Under the pieces are notes generated by a model, which was given only the letters and a program-made list of their open reading frames with translations, did not search any database and was not told the origin of the DNA. From the NCBI GenBank assembly GCA_943368345.1, contig CALRKY020000034.1, positions 1-29,165 of the forward strand: a DNA stretch of 29,165 bases, given 5' to 3'. The stretch comes from JADCGM01 sp943368345. Its GTDB lineage: Bacteria > Pseudomonadota > Alphaproteobacteria > Sphingomonadales > Sphingomonadaceae. Of the stretch, positions 9,733 through 17,711 are shown piece after piece (positions within the stretch are counted from its first letter, which is position 1; each line of letters begins with the position of its first letter). A program made the translations under genes and the position numbers.

Positions 9733-9782
9733 CCGGAGCAACGCTCCCAAGGCTTTACGGCACCTCCCTCAAACTGATACAT

Positions 9783-9803
9783 CCCGGCAATAATATTACC
9801 GGG
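9783..9803 (+). promoter_or_regulatory. Palindrome over the dioxygenase ribosome site region
   Basis: CCCGG (9783-9787) and CCGGG (9799-9803) flank an AT-rich, nearly symmetric centre (AATAATATT). The right arm runs into the GGGGAG ribosome site of the next gene, whose ATG is at 9816. The centre also contains TAATAT, a possible -10 element. It could be an operator or an RNA hairpin masking the ribosome site; the sequence does not decide. Confidence 0.35.
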
Positions 9804-9815
9804 GAGCGCAGCATT

Positions 9816-10988
9816 ATGACCGGACTTGCCGAGCTGTCGCAGTATGAAATTTCGTCGGAACGTGGCTATCTCAGCCGGTTTGAGGCGGATGAGGTGCAGC
9901 TGCCATCGATGTTCGACGCCGTGGTGGAGGCGGCGGATCAACTGTCCGGGCTGATCACCTCCGGCCGGGTGCGCCACTGGCTGCGGCAACTGCCCATGCC
10001 GGATGCGGCGGCCTTTGCCCGGGACGCCGATGACGCCAGCGTCCGGATTGCGATGGTGCGCTATTCGTTCCTCGTTCAGGCCTATGTTTGGGGAGAGGCC
10101 GAGGCTCCGGACCGGCTCCCGGCGGTTCTGGCGGTCCCGATGGTGGCGCTGGCCGACCGGTTGGGTCAGGCGCCGTTGTTGCCCTATTCGGCCTATGTGC
10201 TCGACAATTGGGTTCGCCTCGACAAGCGCGGGCCGATTGCACTCGACAATATTCGCATGGTCCAGAATTTTCTCGGCGGCGCGGATGAAAACTGGTTTGT
10301 CCTCGTCCACGTCGCCATCGAAGCCCGTGCAGGCGAGGTGCTGGCGATGACCCCGGCGCTGATCGCCGCCGCCGATACCGGGGACGATGCGGCGGTCGAG
10401 CAGATGCTGGTTCGGATGAACCTTGCCTGGGATGACATCAACGCGCTGTTCGACCGGATGCCGGAACAGTGCGATCCCTATATCTATTACAACCGGGTCC
10501 GGCCCTATATCCACGGATGGAAGAATAATCCGGCCATGCCCGATGGCCTGATTTACGAGGGTGTTGGCCGGTTTGGCAGCAAGCCGCAGGCCTATCGCGG
10601 TCAGACCGGGTCCCAATCCTCCATCGTCCCGGCTATGGACGGCCTGTTCGGCGTCGTCCACCAAAGTGATCCGTTGCGGGAGTTTCTGGCGGAACTGCAC
10701 GCCTATCGCCCGGTCCCGCACCGCCGGTTCATCGATGACATCGGCGCGGCCAGCCAGTTGCGGGCCTTTGCGATCCGGTGCGGCACGCCGAGCCTGCGCG
10801 ATGCCTTCAACGCGTGCGTCGAACAGGTCGCCCGCTTCCGCAGCCGCCACCTGGAATATGCCGCCAGCTACATCAACAAACAGGCCTCAACCGGCGCAGG
10901 CAATGACACCGAAGTCGGAACCGGCGGCACCCCGTTCATGCGCTACCTGAAGAAACACCGGGACGAAAACAGAGCGCAGACGATCTAG
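9816..10988 (+). CDS. Indoleamine 2,3-dioxygenase family haem protein
   Basis: The 390-residue product is a bacterial member of the IDO family, which opens the indole ring of tryptophan (or related indoles) with O2 at a haem to give N-formylkynurenine. Hallmarks are YNRVRPYIHGWKN (225-237), GQTGSQSSIVPAMD (262-275), FRSRHLEYAASYI (341-353) with the probable proximal haem ligand H345, and the C-terminal GTGGTPFMRYLKKHR (368-382). The length fits the family. The start at ATG 9816 has GGGGAG upstream. No kynurenine formamidase, kynureninase or anthranilate genes are near, so the pathway context is missing and the substrate is open. The gap upstream carries a palindrome that may control it. It may be co-transcribed with the copper chaperone gene. 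Confidence 0.88.
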   Translation: MTGLAELSQYEISSERGYLSRFEADEVQLPSMFDAVVEAADQLSGLITSGRVRHWLRQLPMPDAAAFARDADDASVRIAMVRYSFLVQAYVWGEAEAPDRLPAVLAVPMVALADRLGQAPLLPYSAYVLDNWVRLDKRGPIALDNIRMVQNFLGGADENWFVLVHVAIEARAGEVLAMTPALIAAADTGDDAAVEQMLVRMNLAWDDINALFDRMPEQCDPYIYYNRVRPYIHGWKNNPAMPDGLIYEGVGRFGSKPQAYRGQTGSQSSIVPAMDGLFGVVHQSDPLREFLAELHAYRPVPHRRFIDDIGAASQLRAFAIRCGTPSLRDAFNACVEQVARFRSRHLEYAASYINKQASTGAGNDTEVGTGGTPFMRYLKKHRDENRAQTI

Positions 10989-11243
10989 GTGTTCGGTCCC
11001 GCAGAGGAGTGAAGCGGTATGAGCTGAATTGGTCTGGCTCTTCCGTCAAGGTCGCGCATTACCGGGGCACCTTTGGTGGCGCGGTTCATTCGTTCGCTGT
11101 GACCACTGGTCCATGGATGGTTGGGCTTGGCGCGTCTATGCTCGATACTGTTCTAGCGGTATATCTGGTCGACGCGGAGCACATGGAGACACGTCGTCCA
11201 GTCGTCACGATTTTCCGTGAGAGCGGCGAACTGGGCGCTCCCT
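10989..11243. other. Intergenic gap with a doubtful open frame
   Basis: This gap between the convergent dioxygenase and fzlA genes holds no recognised feature. A plus-strand frame from a GTG at 11009 to 11332 is open (107 codons). However, it has weak codon bias, a ribosome-like GAGGA only a few bases before the GTG, and an 89-base antisense overlap with fzlA. I see no domain in it, and it is more likely chance than a gene. Confidence 0.4.
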
Positions 11244-11915
11244 TCAAAAATCCAGTTTGTCATAATGGGGTGGCGGAGCGATGCCTTCCATGCGTTCGGC
11301 GAGCAGGGGTCGGAAGTTGGGGCGGGATTTGATAGCGGAATACCATTGTTTGGCCTCCGCATGGCCGCTCCAGTCGACACCGCCGAGATAGTCGGCAATC
11401 GACAGGTGGGCCGCCGCCGCGATGTCGGCAAGGCCGAAGATATTGCCGCCGAGCCAGCGGCGGTGATCGAGCAGATATTCGATATATTCCAGGTGGACAT
11501 CAACCGCACGGCTGGCCCCGCGCAGCAGGCCGGCATCGGGCGCTGACCGCTGGACGATCCGTTTGAACATCTTTTCCTGAAGCAGCAGCACGCCGACTTC
11601 GGCATAGAATTTCTGGTCAAACCAGGCGACCAGCCGCCGGGTTTCGGCGCGTTCGACTGGCCCGGCTCCCATCAGCGGGCTGCGTTCCACCGTCTCTTCA
11701 AAATATTCGCAGATGGCCAGCGAATCGACGAGCGTCAGCGCACCGCCAGTGGCGACCAGCACCGGGGTCTGGGAGGCCGGATTGAGGTCGGTGAAGCTGT
11801 CGCGCCGTGCCCAGGGGTCCTCGCGCACCAGTTCATGCGGCACGCCTTTTTCCGCCAACGCAAACCGCACCTTCCGGGAAAAGGGGCACAGGGGATATTG
11901 GAAAAGCTGCCACAT
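11244..11915 (-). CDS. fzlA: GST-fold cell-division protein FzlA
   Basis: The 223-residue product has a thioredoxin-like N-terminal half (YPLCPFSRKVRFALAEKG) and a helical C-terminal half of glutathione S-transferase type. Overall pattern and the ending PPPHYDKLDF resemble Caulobacter FzlA, which binds FtsZ, curves its filaments and is needed for constriction and the activation of septal wall synthesis. That protein is not known to act as an ordinary glutathione transferase. The gene lies 69 bases downstream of uppP on the same strand, so the two are probably co-transcribed; a weak AAGG ribosome site precedes the ATG at 11915. A generic GST is the alternative, but the C-terminal motif favours FzlA. 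Confidence 0.85.
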   Translation of the reverse strand: MWQLFQYPLCPFSRKVRFALAEKGVPHELVREDPWARRDSFTDLNPASQTPVLVATGGALTLVDSLAICEYFEETVERSPLMGAGPVERAETRRLVAWFDQKFYAEVGVLLLQEKMFKRIVQRSAPDAGLLRGASRAVDVHLEYIEYLLDHRRWLGGNIFGLADIAAAAHLSIADYLGGVDWSGHAEAKQWYSAIKSRPNFRPLLAERMEGIAPPPHYDKLDF

Positions 11916-11984
11916 GATTGTGAAGTTACCTTAACGCGGCTGTGCCGACTGGCAATATCCGTTGCGGTTGCGCAGGCGTGGTGG

Positions 11985-12797
11985 CTACCGGTTCAGCAGC
12001 CAGGCCAGCGCGACGCTGCCCGCGATGATCCGGTACCAGGCAAAGGGGGCAAAGCCGTACTTGCCGACCATGGCGACAAAGGCCTTGATGACCACCAACG
12101 CGACCACGAAAGACACCACAAATCCGATGGCAATCGCCTCCAGATTGGCAATGCTGAGGCTGTCCCAATTCTTCATCAGGTCATAGCTGCTGGCGGCCAT
12201 CATCGTCGGGACCGCGAGAAAAAAGCTGAACTCGGCTGCGGTCTTGCGCTCGACCCCGAGCAGCAGCGCTCCCATGATCGTGGCACCGGACCGCGAAACG
12301 CCCGGGATCATCGACAGGCACTGGATGATGCCGACGCCGAGCGACGCGCGCCAGGACATCGCCTCCACGCTGTCAAACCGGACCTGTTTCGCCAGCCGCT
12401 CGATGCCCAGAATGGCGACGCCGCCAGCGATAAGCGCAATGGCCACAACGATCGGGTTTTCGAGGAGCAACTTAATCGCCTTGTACACCAGCAGGCCGAT
12501 CACCGCTGACGGCAGGAAGGCCAGCAGCACATTTCGGGTGAACCGCACCGGCCCCGCCTGCCAGCTCGGCAATCCGGCGAGGACATCGGTGAAGCGCCGC
12601 CGATAGGCGACGATGACGGCAAGGATGGCCCCCAACTGGATGACGATGTTGAAGGTCGTCTCCGCCGGCCCCTTGAACCCGATCAGCTCACCGGCGAGGA
12701 TCAAATGCCCGGTCGATGACACCGGAATAAACTCCGTCAGTCCTTCGACAATTCCCATGATGATGACATCAAGCAGTTCCGAACCGGTCACAGACAT
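11985..12797 (-). CDS. uppP: Undecaprenyl-diphosphate phosphatase UppP (BacA)
   Basis: The 270-residue integral membrane protein dephosphorylates undecaprenyl diphosphate to recycle the lipid carrier for peptidoglycan and other envelope polymers. It carries the family signatures EGLTEFIPVSSTGH (18-31) and PGVSRSGATI (about 168-177), and many hydrophobic helices. The first ATG is at 12797, but the ribosome-like AAGGGG abuts it. The in-frame GTG at 12791 (third codon) sits at the normal distance and may be the true start. It is upstream of fzlA in a likely two-gene unit, and divergent from the acyltransferase gene. Confidence 0.96.
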   Translation of the reverse strand: MSVTGSELLDVIIMGIVEGLTEFIPVSSTGHLILAGELIGFKGPAETTFNIVIQLGAILAVIVAYRRRFTDVLAGLPSWQAGPVRFTRNVLLAFLPSAVIGLLVYKAIKLLLENPIVVAIALIAGGVAILGIERLAKQVRFDSVEAMSWRASLGVGIIQCLSMIPGVSRSGATIMGALLLGVERKTAAEFSFFLAVPTMMAASSYDLMKNWDSLSIANLEAIAIGFVVSFVVALVVIKAFVAMVGKYGFAPFAWYRIIAGSVALAWLLNR

Positions 12798-12872
12798 CCC
12801 CTTGCAGTCTTACCAGCAGCTATGGCATCGCTGCACCGACGTCCTTAGCCAGAGCGAGCGGAGCGCACCACT

Positions 12873-13970
12873 TTGAATCGCGGCCTTTCGCTATATCTGG
12901 ACGTCCTCCGCACCCTTGCGGCTTTTGAAGTCTTCCTGTTCCACATGCGGCGCTTCACGCCGGGGATGGAGCGGGCCTGGTGGAACCAATGGGGCCATGA
13001 GGCGGTGGTGCTGTTCTTCGTCCTGTCCGGCTTCGTCATCACCTTCGCAGCCGAAACCCGTGACAAGACGTTCGAGCGCTATTTTGTCAGCCGATTCACC
13101 CGGATTTTCTCGGTCGCGGTCCCGGCGGTGGCGCTGACCATCCTGTTTGATGCGATTGGCAACCGGCTTGACCCTGACCTTTACGCACCGGTGCTGGCGT
13201 TCGACAATTTCTGGCTTCGGCTGGCGGCGAGCCTGGCGCTGATCAACGAAAGCTGGATCGCGGTGCAGGTGTTTTCCAACACACCCTATTGGTCGATTGC
13301 CTATGAATTCTGGTATTATTTCCTGTTCGCCTCTTGGTATTTTTTCACCGGCTGGCAGCGGTGGGGACTGACGCTGTTGTTCGCACTGATTGCCGGGCCG
13401 CGCATCCTGTTGCTCTACCCGATCTGGCTGCTGGGAAGCTGGGCCTATCGTGAAGCCTGGAGCCGGTCGCTGCCGCAACTGGTCCAGTGGCTGATGTTCC
13501 TGTGCGTGGTTCCGGTGTTCTGGGCCTATGCGCGGTTTGACCTTGAGGCACTGTTCGCGGAGCCGTTGATCGCACTGCTCAGGGAGGACGGATGGCGAAC
13601 CGGGCTGCACTGGTCGCGCTGGCTATTGTCCGACCTGCTGCTGGGGGTGGCGGTTGCCGTTCATTTCATTGGCGCGCGGGGGCTGGGTGCGACGCTGGAG
13701 CCGCTGTTTTCCCGTATTGAGCAACCGCTCCGGACCGTCGCGGCCTATAGCTTCACCCTCTATCTCCTGCACCAGCCAGTGGTGTTGATCATGAACGCGC
13801 TGCTCGGCGATTGGCGGGATCAGCCTTGGCAGCCGTTCGCCGTCGGGACCGGGGTCCTGCTGATCATCTGGCTGGTTGGCAGCGTGACAGAGACGCAGCG
13901 GCACCGGCTGAAACCCTTTGCGGCGGCGCTGTACCGGACGGCCGGGCGGCCTTTCGGGGTGGCACGGTGA
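12873..13970 (+). CDS. Membrane acyltransferase (acyltransferase-3 family)
   Basis: The 365-residue product is a multi-helix membrane protein of the OafA/acyltransferase-3 family, which moves acetyl or other acyl groups onto envelope sugars. It opens with LDVLRTLAAFEVFLFHMRRF, containing the family's conserved R and H, then FFVLSGFVITF and RFTRIFSVAVPA (the RxxRI-type motif). About ten hydrophobic segments follow. The start is TTG at 12873: no ATG or GTG lies upstream in frame, and later ATGs would cut the conserved first helix. A GGAG sequence lies 5' of it. The stop overlaps the GTG of the phosphatase gene, so the two are translationally coupled. The substrate is unknown. Confidence 0.9.
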   Translation: MNRGLSLYLDVLRTLAAFEVFLFHMRRFTPGMERAWWNQWGHEAVVLFFVLSGFVITFAAETRDKTFERYFVSRFTRIFSVAVPAVALTILFDAIGNRLDPDLYAPVLAFDNFWLRLAASLALINESWIAVQVFSNTPYWSIAYEFWYYFLFASWYFFTGWQRWGLTLLFALIAGPRILLLYPIWLLGSWAYREAWSRSLPQLVQWLMFLCVVPVFWAYARFDLEALFAEPLIALLREDGWRTGLHWSRWLLSDLLLGVAVAVHFIGARGLGATLEPLFSRIEQPLRTVAAYSFTLYLLHQPVVLIMNALLGDWRDQPWQPFAVGTGVLLIIWLVGSVTETQRHRLKPFAAALYRTAGRPFGVAR

Positions 13971-14521
13971 GCTTCATTGATTCCCGTTTCGGGACCTGGC
14001 GCGGCGCGGTCCGCCTTGGGCTTTCCTATGCAGAACGGCTGACCGGGCAGGCAGCGATCCGGGCCACCGGACCCGCGCCTGTCGAACGGATCGTCTTCGT
14101 CTGCCAGGGCAATATCTGCCGCAGCGCCTTTGCCGAGAGGCTGGCGCGGGACATGGGGCTACCCGTGGCCTCCTTCGGTCTTGCCACAACAACCGGAGTT
14201 CCGGCCGATCCCGCTGCAGCCCGCGCTGCGCTGGCATTGGGGCTCGATCTGGACCGGCACCGCACAACAGCACGGGCCGATTTCGGGGTTCGTCCGGGCG
14301 ATTTGTTGTTGGCCATGGAAACCCGGCAACTGCGCAGGATTGCCGCCGATGCGGAACTGGCTCCACTCCGACGGGATTTGCTGGGGTCATGGGCCCGGCC
14401 GCCGGTCCCGCACCTGCATGACCCGTTTCAACTAAGAGATGCCTATTTCCTGACCTGTTTCCGGCGCATCCAGTCCGCTGTCGAAACCCTTGCCGCAGAG
14501 TTCAGCGACCTGCGAGTTTGA
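13967..14521 (+). CDS. Low-molecular-weight protein-tyrosine phosphatase
   Basis: The 184-residue product contains the P-loop CQGNICR (C46-R52) typical of low-molecular-weight tyrosine phosphatases, where Cys is the nucleophile and Arg binds phosphate. The likely general acid is the Asp in HDPF near residue 149. In envelope polysaccharide clusters such enzymes usually counter a BY-kinase (Wzc type), but no kinase is visible here. The start GTG at 13967 shares bases with the TGA of the upstream acyltransferase. A longer frame from 13811 would run inside that gene and is rejected. About 35 residues precede the catalytic core, an N-terminal extension relative to most family members. Its 3' end overlaps the convergent ATP-grasp gene by 20 bases. 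Confidence 0.92.
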   Translation: MSFIDSRFGTWRGAVRLGLSYAERLTGQAAIRATGPAPVERIVFVCQGNICRSAFAERLARDMGLPVASFGLATTTGVPADPAAARAALALGLDLDRHRTTARADFGVRPGDLLLAMETRQLRRIAADAELAPLRRDLLGSWARPPVPHLHDPFQLRDAYFLTCFRRIQSAVETLAAEFSDLRV

Positions 14522-15695
14522 GCGCCATGTTGACGATGTCGGCAAGCGCCGGGGCCGGGTCGCGCCAATCCCATAAATAGCCTTTGACGCGGGGGTCGAA
14601 AAATCCCGCCAGCCAATTCGCCGCGTCCGCAATCGGCGTGGCGCGAAAATTGGGGTCCGCAATCATTCGCCGCCGGAACATCAGCTGCAGCAACCGCCGG
14701 GTATCCGGCAGCAGAAACCGGGCCTCGACACCGCCGCGCGGCTTTGCGGCTTCGGTGGGGTCGCCGAGGACTGCGCGCCGATAGGCCTCCCAGGCAAAAT
14801 AGGCCCCGGCATGAACGGCGAGCGGCTGGCTGCCCCAGAAGCGCCCGTTGATCTCCATCAAGCGGTAGGTGCCTTCGCGCGCATCATAGCGATATTCGAC
14901 CATCGCCGGGCCCTGCCAGTCGAGCGCGCGGAGCAGCGCCTCCGACTTGTCCATCTGGGCTGCATGCTGCGACAGCGGCACGGCGCGGCACCAGGTTGAA
15001 ACGCCCCCTTCCGGCGGCCATTCATGGATGCGTTCATGTTGGAACCGGAGCGTCGCCTTGCCACCGGCCATGTGCAGCATCTGCCCCAACCCGACCCCGG
15101 GGCAGTAACTTTGCACCAACGGATAAATCCCGGCGGGTTCATAGCGCCGCAACACCGCCTGCAAATCCGCCGACGTCCGGCAATATTCGGTCTTCAGGAG
15201 GGCGATCCCGTGGTTTGCCAACCGATCCACCACACGGGCCGGGTCCGCCCATTTCAGGACGACCGGAAGGGCGGCTGGCTGAACATCCGGGCTGGTCGGT
15301 TGCAGGCTGTCGGGCACCGCAATGCCAATGTCACGGGCCAGCGCCAGCGTCGCCGATTTGTCGAGCACCTTCTGCAGCGGATCTGCCGCCGGGGTCAGCA
15401 CTTGGCATCCCGGCATGGCCCGGTGCAGGTCGGCGAGCGCGATCAGGTCATGTTCGGCAATAGCAAAGACTGCCACAGCGCCAGTCTCCGCAACCCGCGC
15501 CGGGAGCCAGTCTGCCAAGGGACCCGCACCGCGCACCGAAAAGCCCGACAGATATCGCGACGCCCGGCCCAGCGCCCGCCCGCTGCGGCCGACCCCGTGA
15601 ACGGGAACGCCGTGTTGCCCGAGATCGCGGATGACCGCCAGCCCGATCGGCGTATCGACCCCAAGGATTAACGCGGTTGGCAGCGGACTGGTCAT
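14502..15695 (-). CDS. ATP-grasp family ligase
   Basis: The 397-residue product has an N-terminal Rossmann-like part (ALILGVDTPIGLAVIRDL) followed by an ATP-grasp fold. The fold shows PVVLKWADP (the ATP-binding lysine strand) and the metal-binding segment MEINGRFWGS, with the E-x-N-G-R pattern of carboxylate-amine ligases. These enzymes join a carboxylate to an amine through an acyl phosphate. The start ATG at 15695 overlaps the stop of the upstream deacetylase gene (ATGA), so they form one translational unit. The frame is open to 15860, but that would extend far into the upstream gene. Context suggests modification of an envelope glycan with an amino acid or similar group; the substrate is unknown. 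It converges on the phosphatase gene with a 20-base overlap. Confidence 0.88.
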   Translation of the reverse strand: MTSPLPTALILGVDTPIGLAVIRDLGQHGVPVHGVGRSGRALGRASRYLSGFSVRGAGPLADWLPARVAETGAVAVFAIAEHDLIALADLHRAMPGCQVLTPAADPLQKVLDKSATLALARDIGIAVPDSLQPTSPDVQPAALPVVLKWADPARVVDRLANHGIALLKTEYCRTSADLQAVLRRYEPAGIYPLVQSYCPGVGLGQMLHMAGGKATLRFQHERIHEWPPEGGVSTWCRAVPLSQHAAQMDKSEALLRALDWQGPAMVEYRYDAREGTYRLMEINGRFWGSQPLAVHAGAYFAWEAYRRAVLGDPTEAAKPRGGVEARFLLPDTRRLLQLMFRRRMIADPNFRATPIADAANWLAGFFDPRVKGYLWDWRDPAPALADIVNMALKLAGR

Positions 15696-16654
15696 CCCCG
15701 TTCGTAACGCCAATGACCAATGGCCTGTTCCGCCATCCGCTCCCATGTGCGCCAGGCGGAAGCGGGAAGGGGCGTTGCGGCGTGGCTCGCGTCGGGGAAT
15801 GACAGGTTGGCAAAACCGCTGGTCGGCAGGCTGTCGCGGCGCTCCGCCAGCACCGCGCAAAGCGCCTCGAACCGGTTGATGACCGACTGATTGGGGCGTC
15901 GGCGGTCGCGGGAAATCAGTTCAAAACTATGGGAGACGATGTTGACCGCAGGCTGGTGCTGCGCCTCGGCATGGTCGAGCATTGCCAGCATTTCCCGGTG
16001 AGACAAGGCGCAGAGTTGCGCAGGGCGCAGCCGACCCGGCCTGTCAAAAATCTGGGTGACGGGAAGTTCGCGCACCCCGGCGACGCCGGCAGGATCGAGC
16101 CCCAATGGCGGCAGATCGACCCGGCACGGCGCGCCCAGATAGGCCGCGTTGAAGCTGCTGTCCCAGGCAACGCCAAGCCGCGCCAGTGCTCGCAAAGTCC
16201 GGTCATCCGCCCCGAAATTCCCTGCCCGGAACGCCACCGGATCGGGTGCGCCCGCCGCCATCAGCAAACCCCGCGCCCAGCCGATCAGCGCGACCTGATC
16301 ATCCTCGCTGAAATCGCCGATATTCTCGCCCAGCCGCCCATCCACCGGCGACCCGGTTAGAAATTTCAGCCATTCGGTATGGATGTGCAGCTGGACTTCA
16401 TGTCCGGCGGTCAGGATTGGCGCAACAATGCGTTTCAGCATGTCCATACCGAACAGCGCCGCCGGGACCGGATCGACAAAGAACACCCCGGTCAGTCCAT
16501 GATGGCCCAGCCGCTCGATCTGCCAGCCAATGCCGAAACTGCCCCCCGGCGTTTCGCCGAAAATGGATTGTGCCAGATTGGTATCGGGCGACACCCCGCG
16601 CTGATGGCTCCCCAGTGACAACTCGGTGTCAACCGTGAAGAAAACCCGGGTCAC
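15692..16654 (-). CDS. Polysaccharide deacetylase-like protein (NodB fold)
   Basis: The 320-residue product begins FFTVDTELSLG, where D9 fits the first metal/catalytic motif of the NodB homology family. HIHTEW supplies the two metal-ligand histidines (H90, H92), and FRAGNFG fits the third motif. Such enzymes remove N- or O-acetyl groups from polysaccharides. No signal peptide is seen, so the substrate may be a cytoplasmic precursor, or the protein may have diverged. The start is GTG at 16654, overlapping the TGA of the upstream gene (GTGA). The longer open frame to 16813 is rejected. It is coupled to the ATP-grasp gene downstream through ATGA. Confidence 0.85.
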   Translation of the reverse strand: MTRVFFTVDTELSLGSHQRGVSPDTNLAQSIFGETPGGSFGIGWQIERLGHHGLTGVFFVDPVPAALFGMDMLKRIVAPILTAGHEVQLHIHTEWLKFLTGSPVDGRLGENIGDFSEDDQVALIGWARGLLMAAGAPDPVAFRAGNFGADDRTLRALARLGVAWDSSFNAAYLGAPCRVDLPPLGLDPAGVAGVRELPVTQIFDRPGRLRPAQLCALSHREMLAMLDHAEAQHQPAVNIVSHSFELISRDRRRPNQSVINRFEALCAVLAERRDSLPTSGFANLSFPDASHAATPLPASAWRTWERMAEQAIGHWRYERG

Positions 16655-17598
16655 GCGCGCCCAGTCGCGCCTTCGCCGCGGTTGAACCGACCCTGTTTGC
16701 GGTAACGCACCAGATAGGCCGGTGCAATCACCTCCAGCGGCGTGGCGCGAATACCGAGCACCGCCAAGCCGTCGACGCCCGTCACCACATTGTCGGACTG
16801 CAGCATCCGCCACTGGTCTCGGGTGAGCGGTGCCCCGGGCAGAAATCCAAAGCTTGCCACCACCCCTGAAATCGCGTCCGGGACGTCGACCAGCGGCTTG
16901 TCGATACGCGTTTCGGACAGGATCCAGGCGTTCAACTCTCGCATGGTCATGGTCCTTGGCCCGCCAAGCTCCAGAATCTGCCCCCCAGACGCGCCGAGCG
17001 CTGCGACAATGACCCGGGCCACATCGAGAGCGTAAACTGGCTGAAACCGCGTTTGCGGGGCAATTACCGGTACCACCAATGGCAGCATCTGGGCCAACGC
17101 AGCAAAGCGGTTGATGAACCCATCTTCGGGTCCAAAAATCACGGAAGGGCGCAAAATCGTTGCCGACGGGAAGGCTGCACGCACCGCCGCATCGCCCTCG
17201 CCCTTGGTGCGGGCATAGGCGATCGGGCTCTCTGCGTCGGCACCGATGGCGGACAGGTGCACAAAGGCCTTGGCACCAGCGGCAGCGGCCGCCCGCGCCG
17301 CATTGGCGGCACCGCCGGCCTGCACCGCATCAAAGCGCTGACCGCCGCTTTCGGCCAATATTCCAACCAGATTGACGACTGCGTCCGCCCCGGCACAGGC
17401 TGCTGCCATTGCCGCTGGCGAGCGGACATCCGCAGCCATCAGCTGGATCTGCCCCAGTCCGCCAAGCGGCTTCAGGAACAGCGCTGTTTGCGGATCGCGC
17501 ACCGCGACGCGCAACCGGGCACCGGTCTTTGCCAGTTCCTGCACGACATAGCGCCCGACAAATCCGGAACCGCCGATGATGGTGATGAGCCTGTCCAT
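16651..17598 (-). CDS. NAD(P)-binding protein, NDUFA9-like (atypical short-chain reductase)
   Basis: The 315-residue product is an extended short-chain dehydrogenase-like protein with GGSGFVGR (9-16) for NAD(P) binding. It contains ADAVVNLVGIL and FVHLSAIGAD, while the catalytic YxxxK is replaced by YARTKGEGD-type residues. This matches the group related to the complex I accessory subunit NDUFA9, which in alphaproteobacteria is found associated with NADH:quinone oxidoreductase or annotated as an NAD-dependent epimerase. The start ATG at 17598 has GGGAAG upstream; an extension to 17673 is unlikely. It heads the three-gene unit with the deacetylase and the ATP-grasp enzyme. Whether it belongs functionally with them or is simply a neighbour is unclear. 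Confidence 0.85.
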   Translation of the reverse strand: MDRLITIIGGSGFVGRYVVQELAKTGARLRVAVRDPQTALFLKPLGGLGQIQLMAADVRSPAAMAAACAGADAVVNLVGILAESGGQRFDAVQAGGAANAARAAAAAGAKAFVHLSAIGADAESPIAYARTKGEGDAAVRAAFPSATILRPSVIFGPEDGFINRFAALAQMLPLVVPVIAPQTRFQPVYALDVARVIVAALGASGGQILELGGPRTMTMRELNAWILSETRIDKPLVDVPDAISGVVASFGFLPGAPLTRDQWRMLQSDNVVTGVDGLAVLGIRATPLEVIAPAYLVRYRKQGRFNRGEGATGRA

Positions 17599-17666
17599 AT
17601 GCTTCCCGAACTGCGCAGAAAAACCGGGTCGATACCCTGCCGCGCACTTGCCCGAACCACGCGCCG

Positions 17667-17695
17667 TTGACAACCACCGTCCCCCGCCCTAGAGC
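17667..17695 (+). promoter_or_regulatory. Sigma-70-type promoter of tRNA-Leu
   Basis: A perfect -35 hexamer TTGACA (17667-17672) is followed by a 17-base spacer and a weak -10, TAGAGC (17690-17695). Transcription would begin near 17702, ten bases before the tRNA. Confidence 0.6.
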
Positions 17696-17711
17696 CGCCC
17701 GCCTACCCTGT

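Noticed and set aside
9723..10850. Minus-strand open frame of 375 codons opposite the dioxygenase
   Set aside because: Low-complexity His/Arg/Pro-rich shadow; the plus strand carries the conserved IDO motifs.
11009..11332. Possible small gene starting at GTG
   Set aside because: Weak codon bias, poor ribosome spacing, no domain and an antisense overlap with fzlA.
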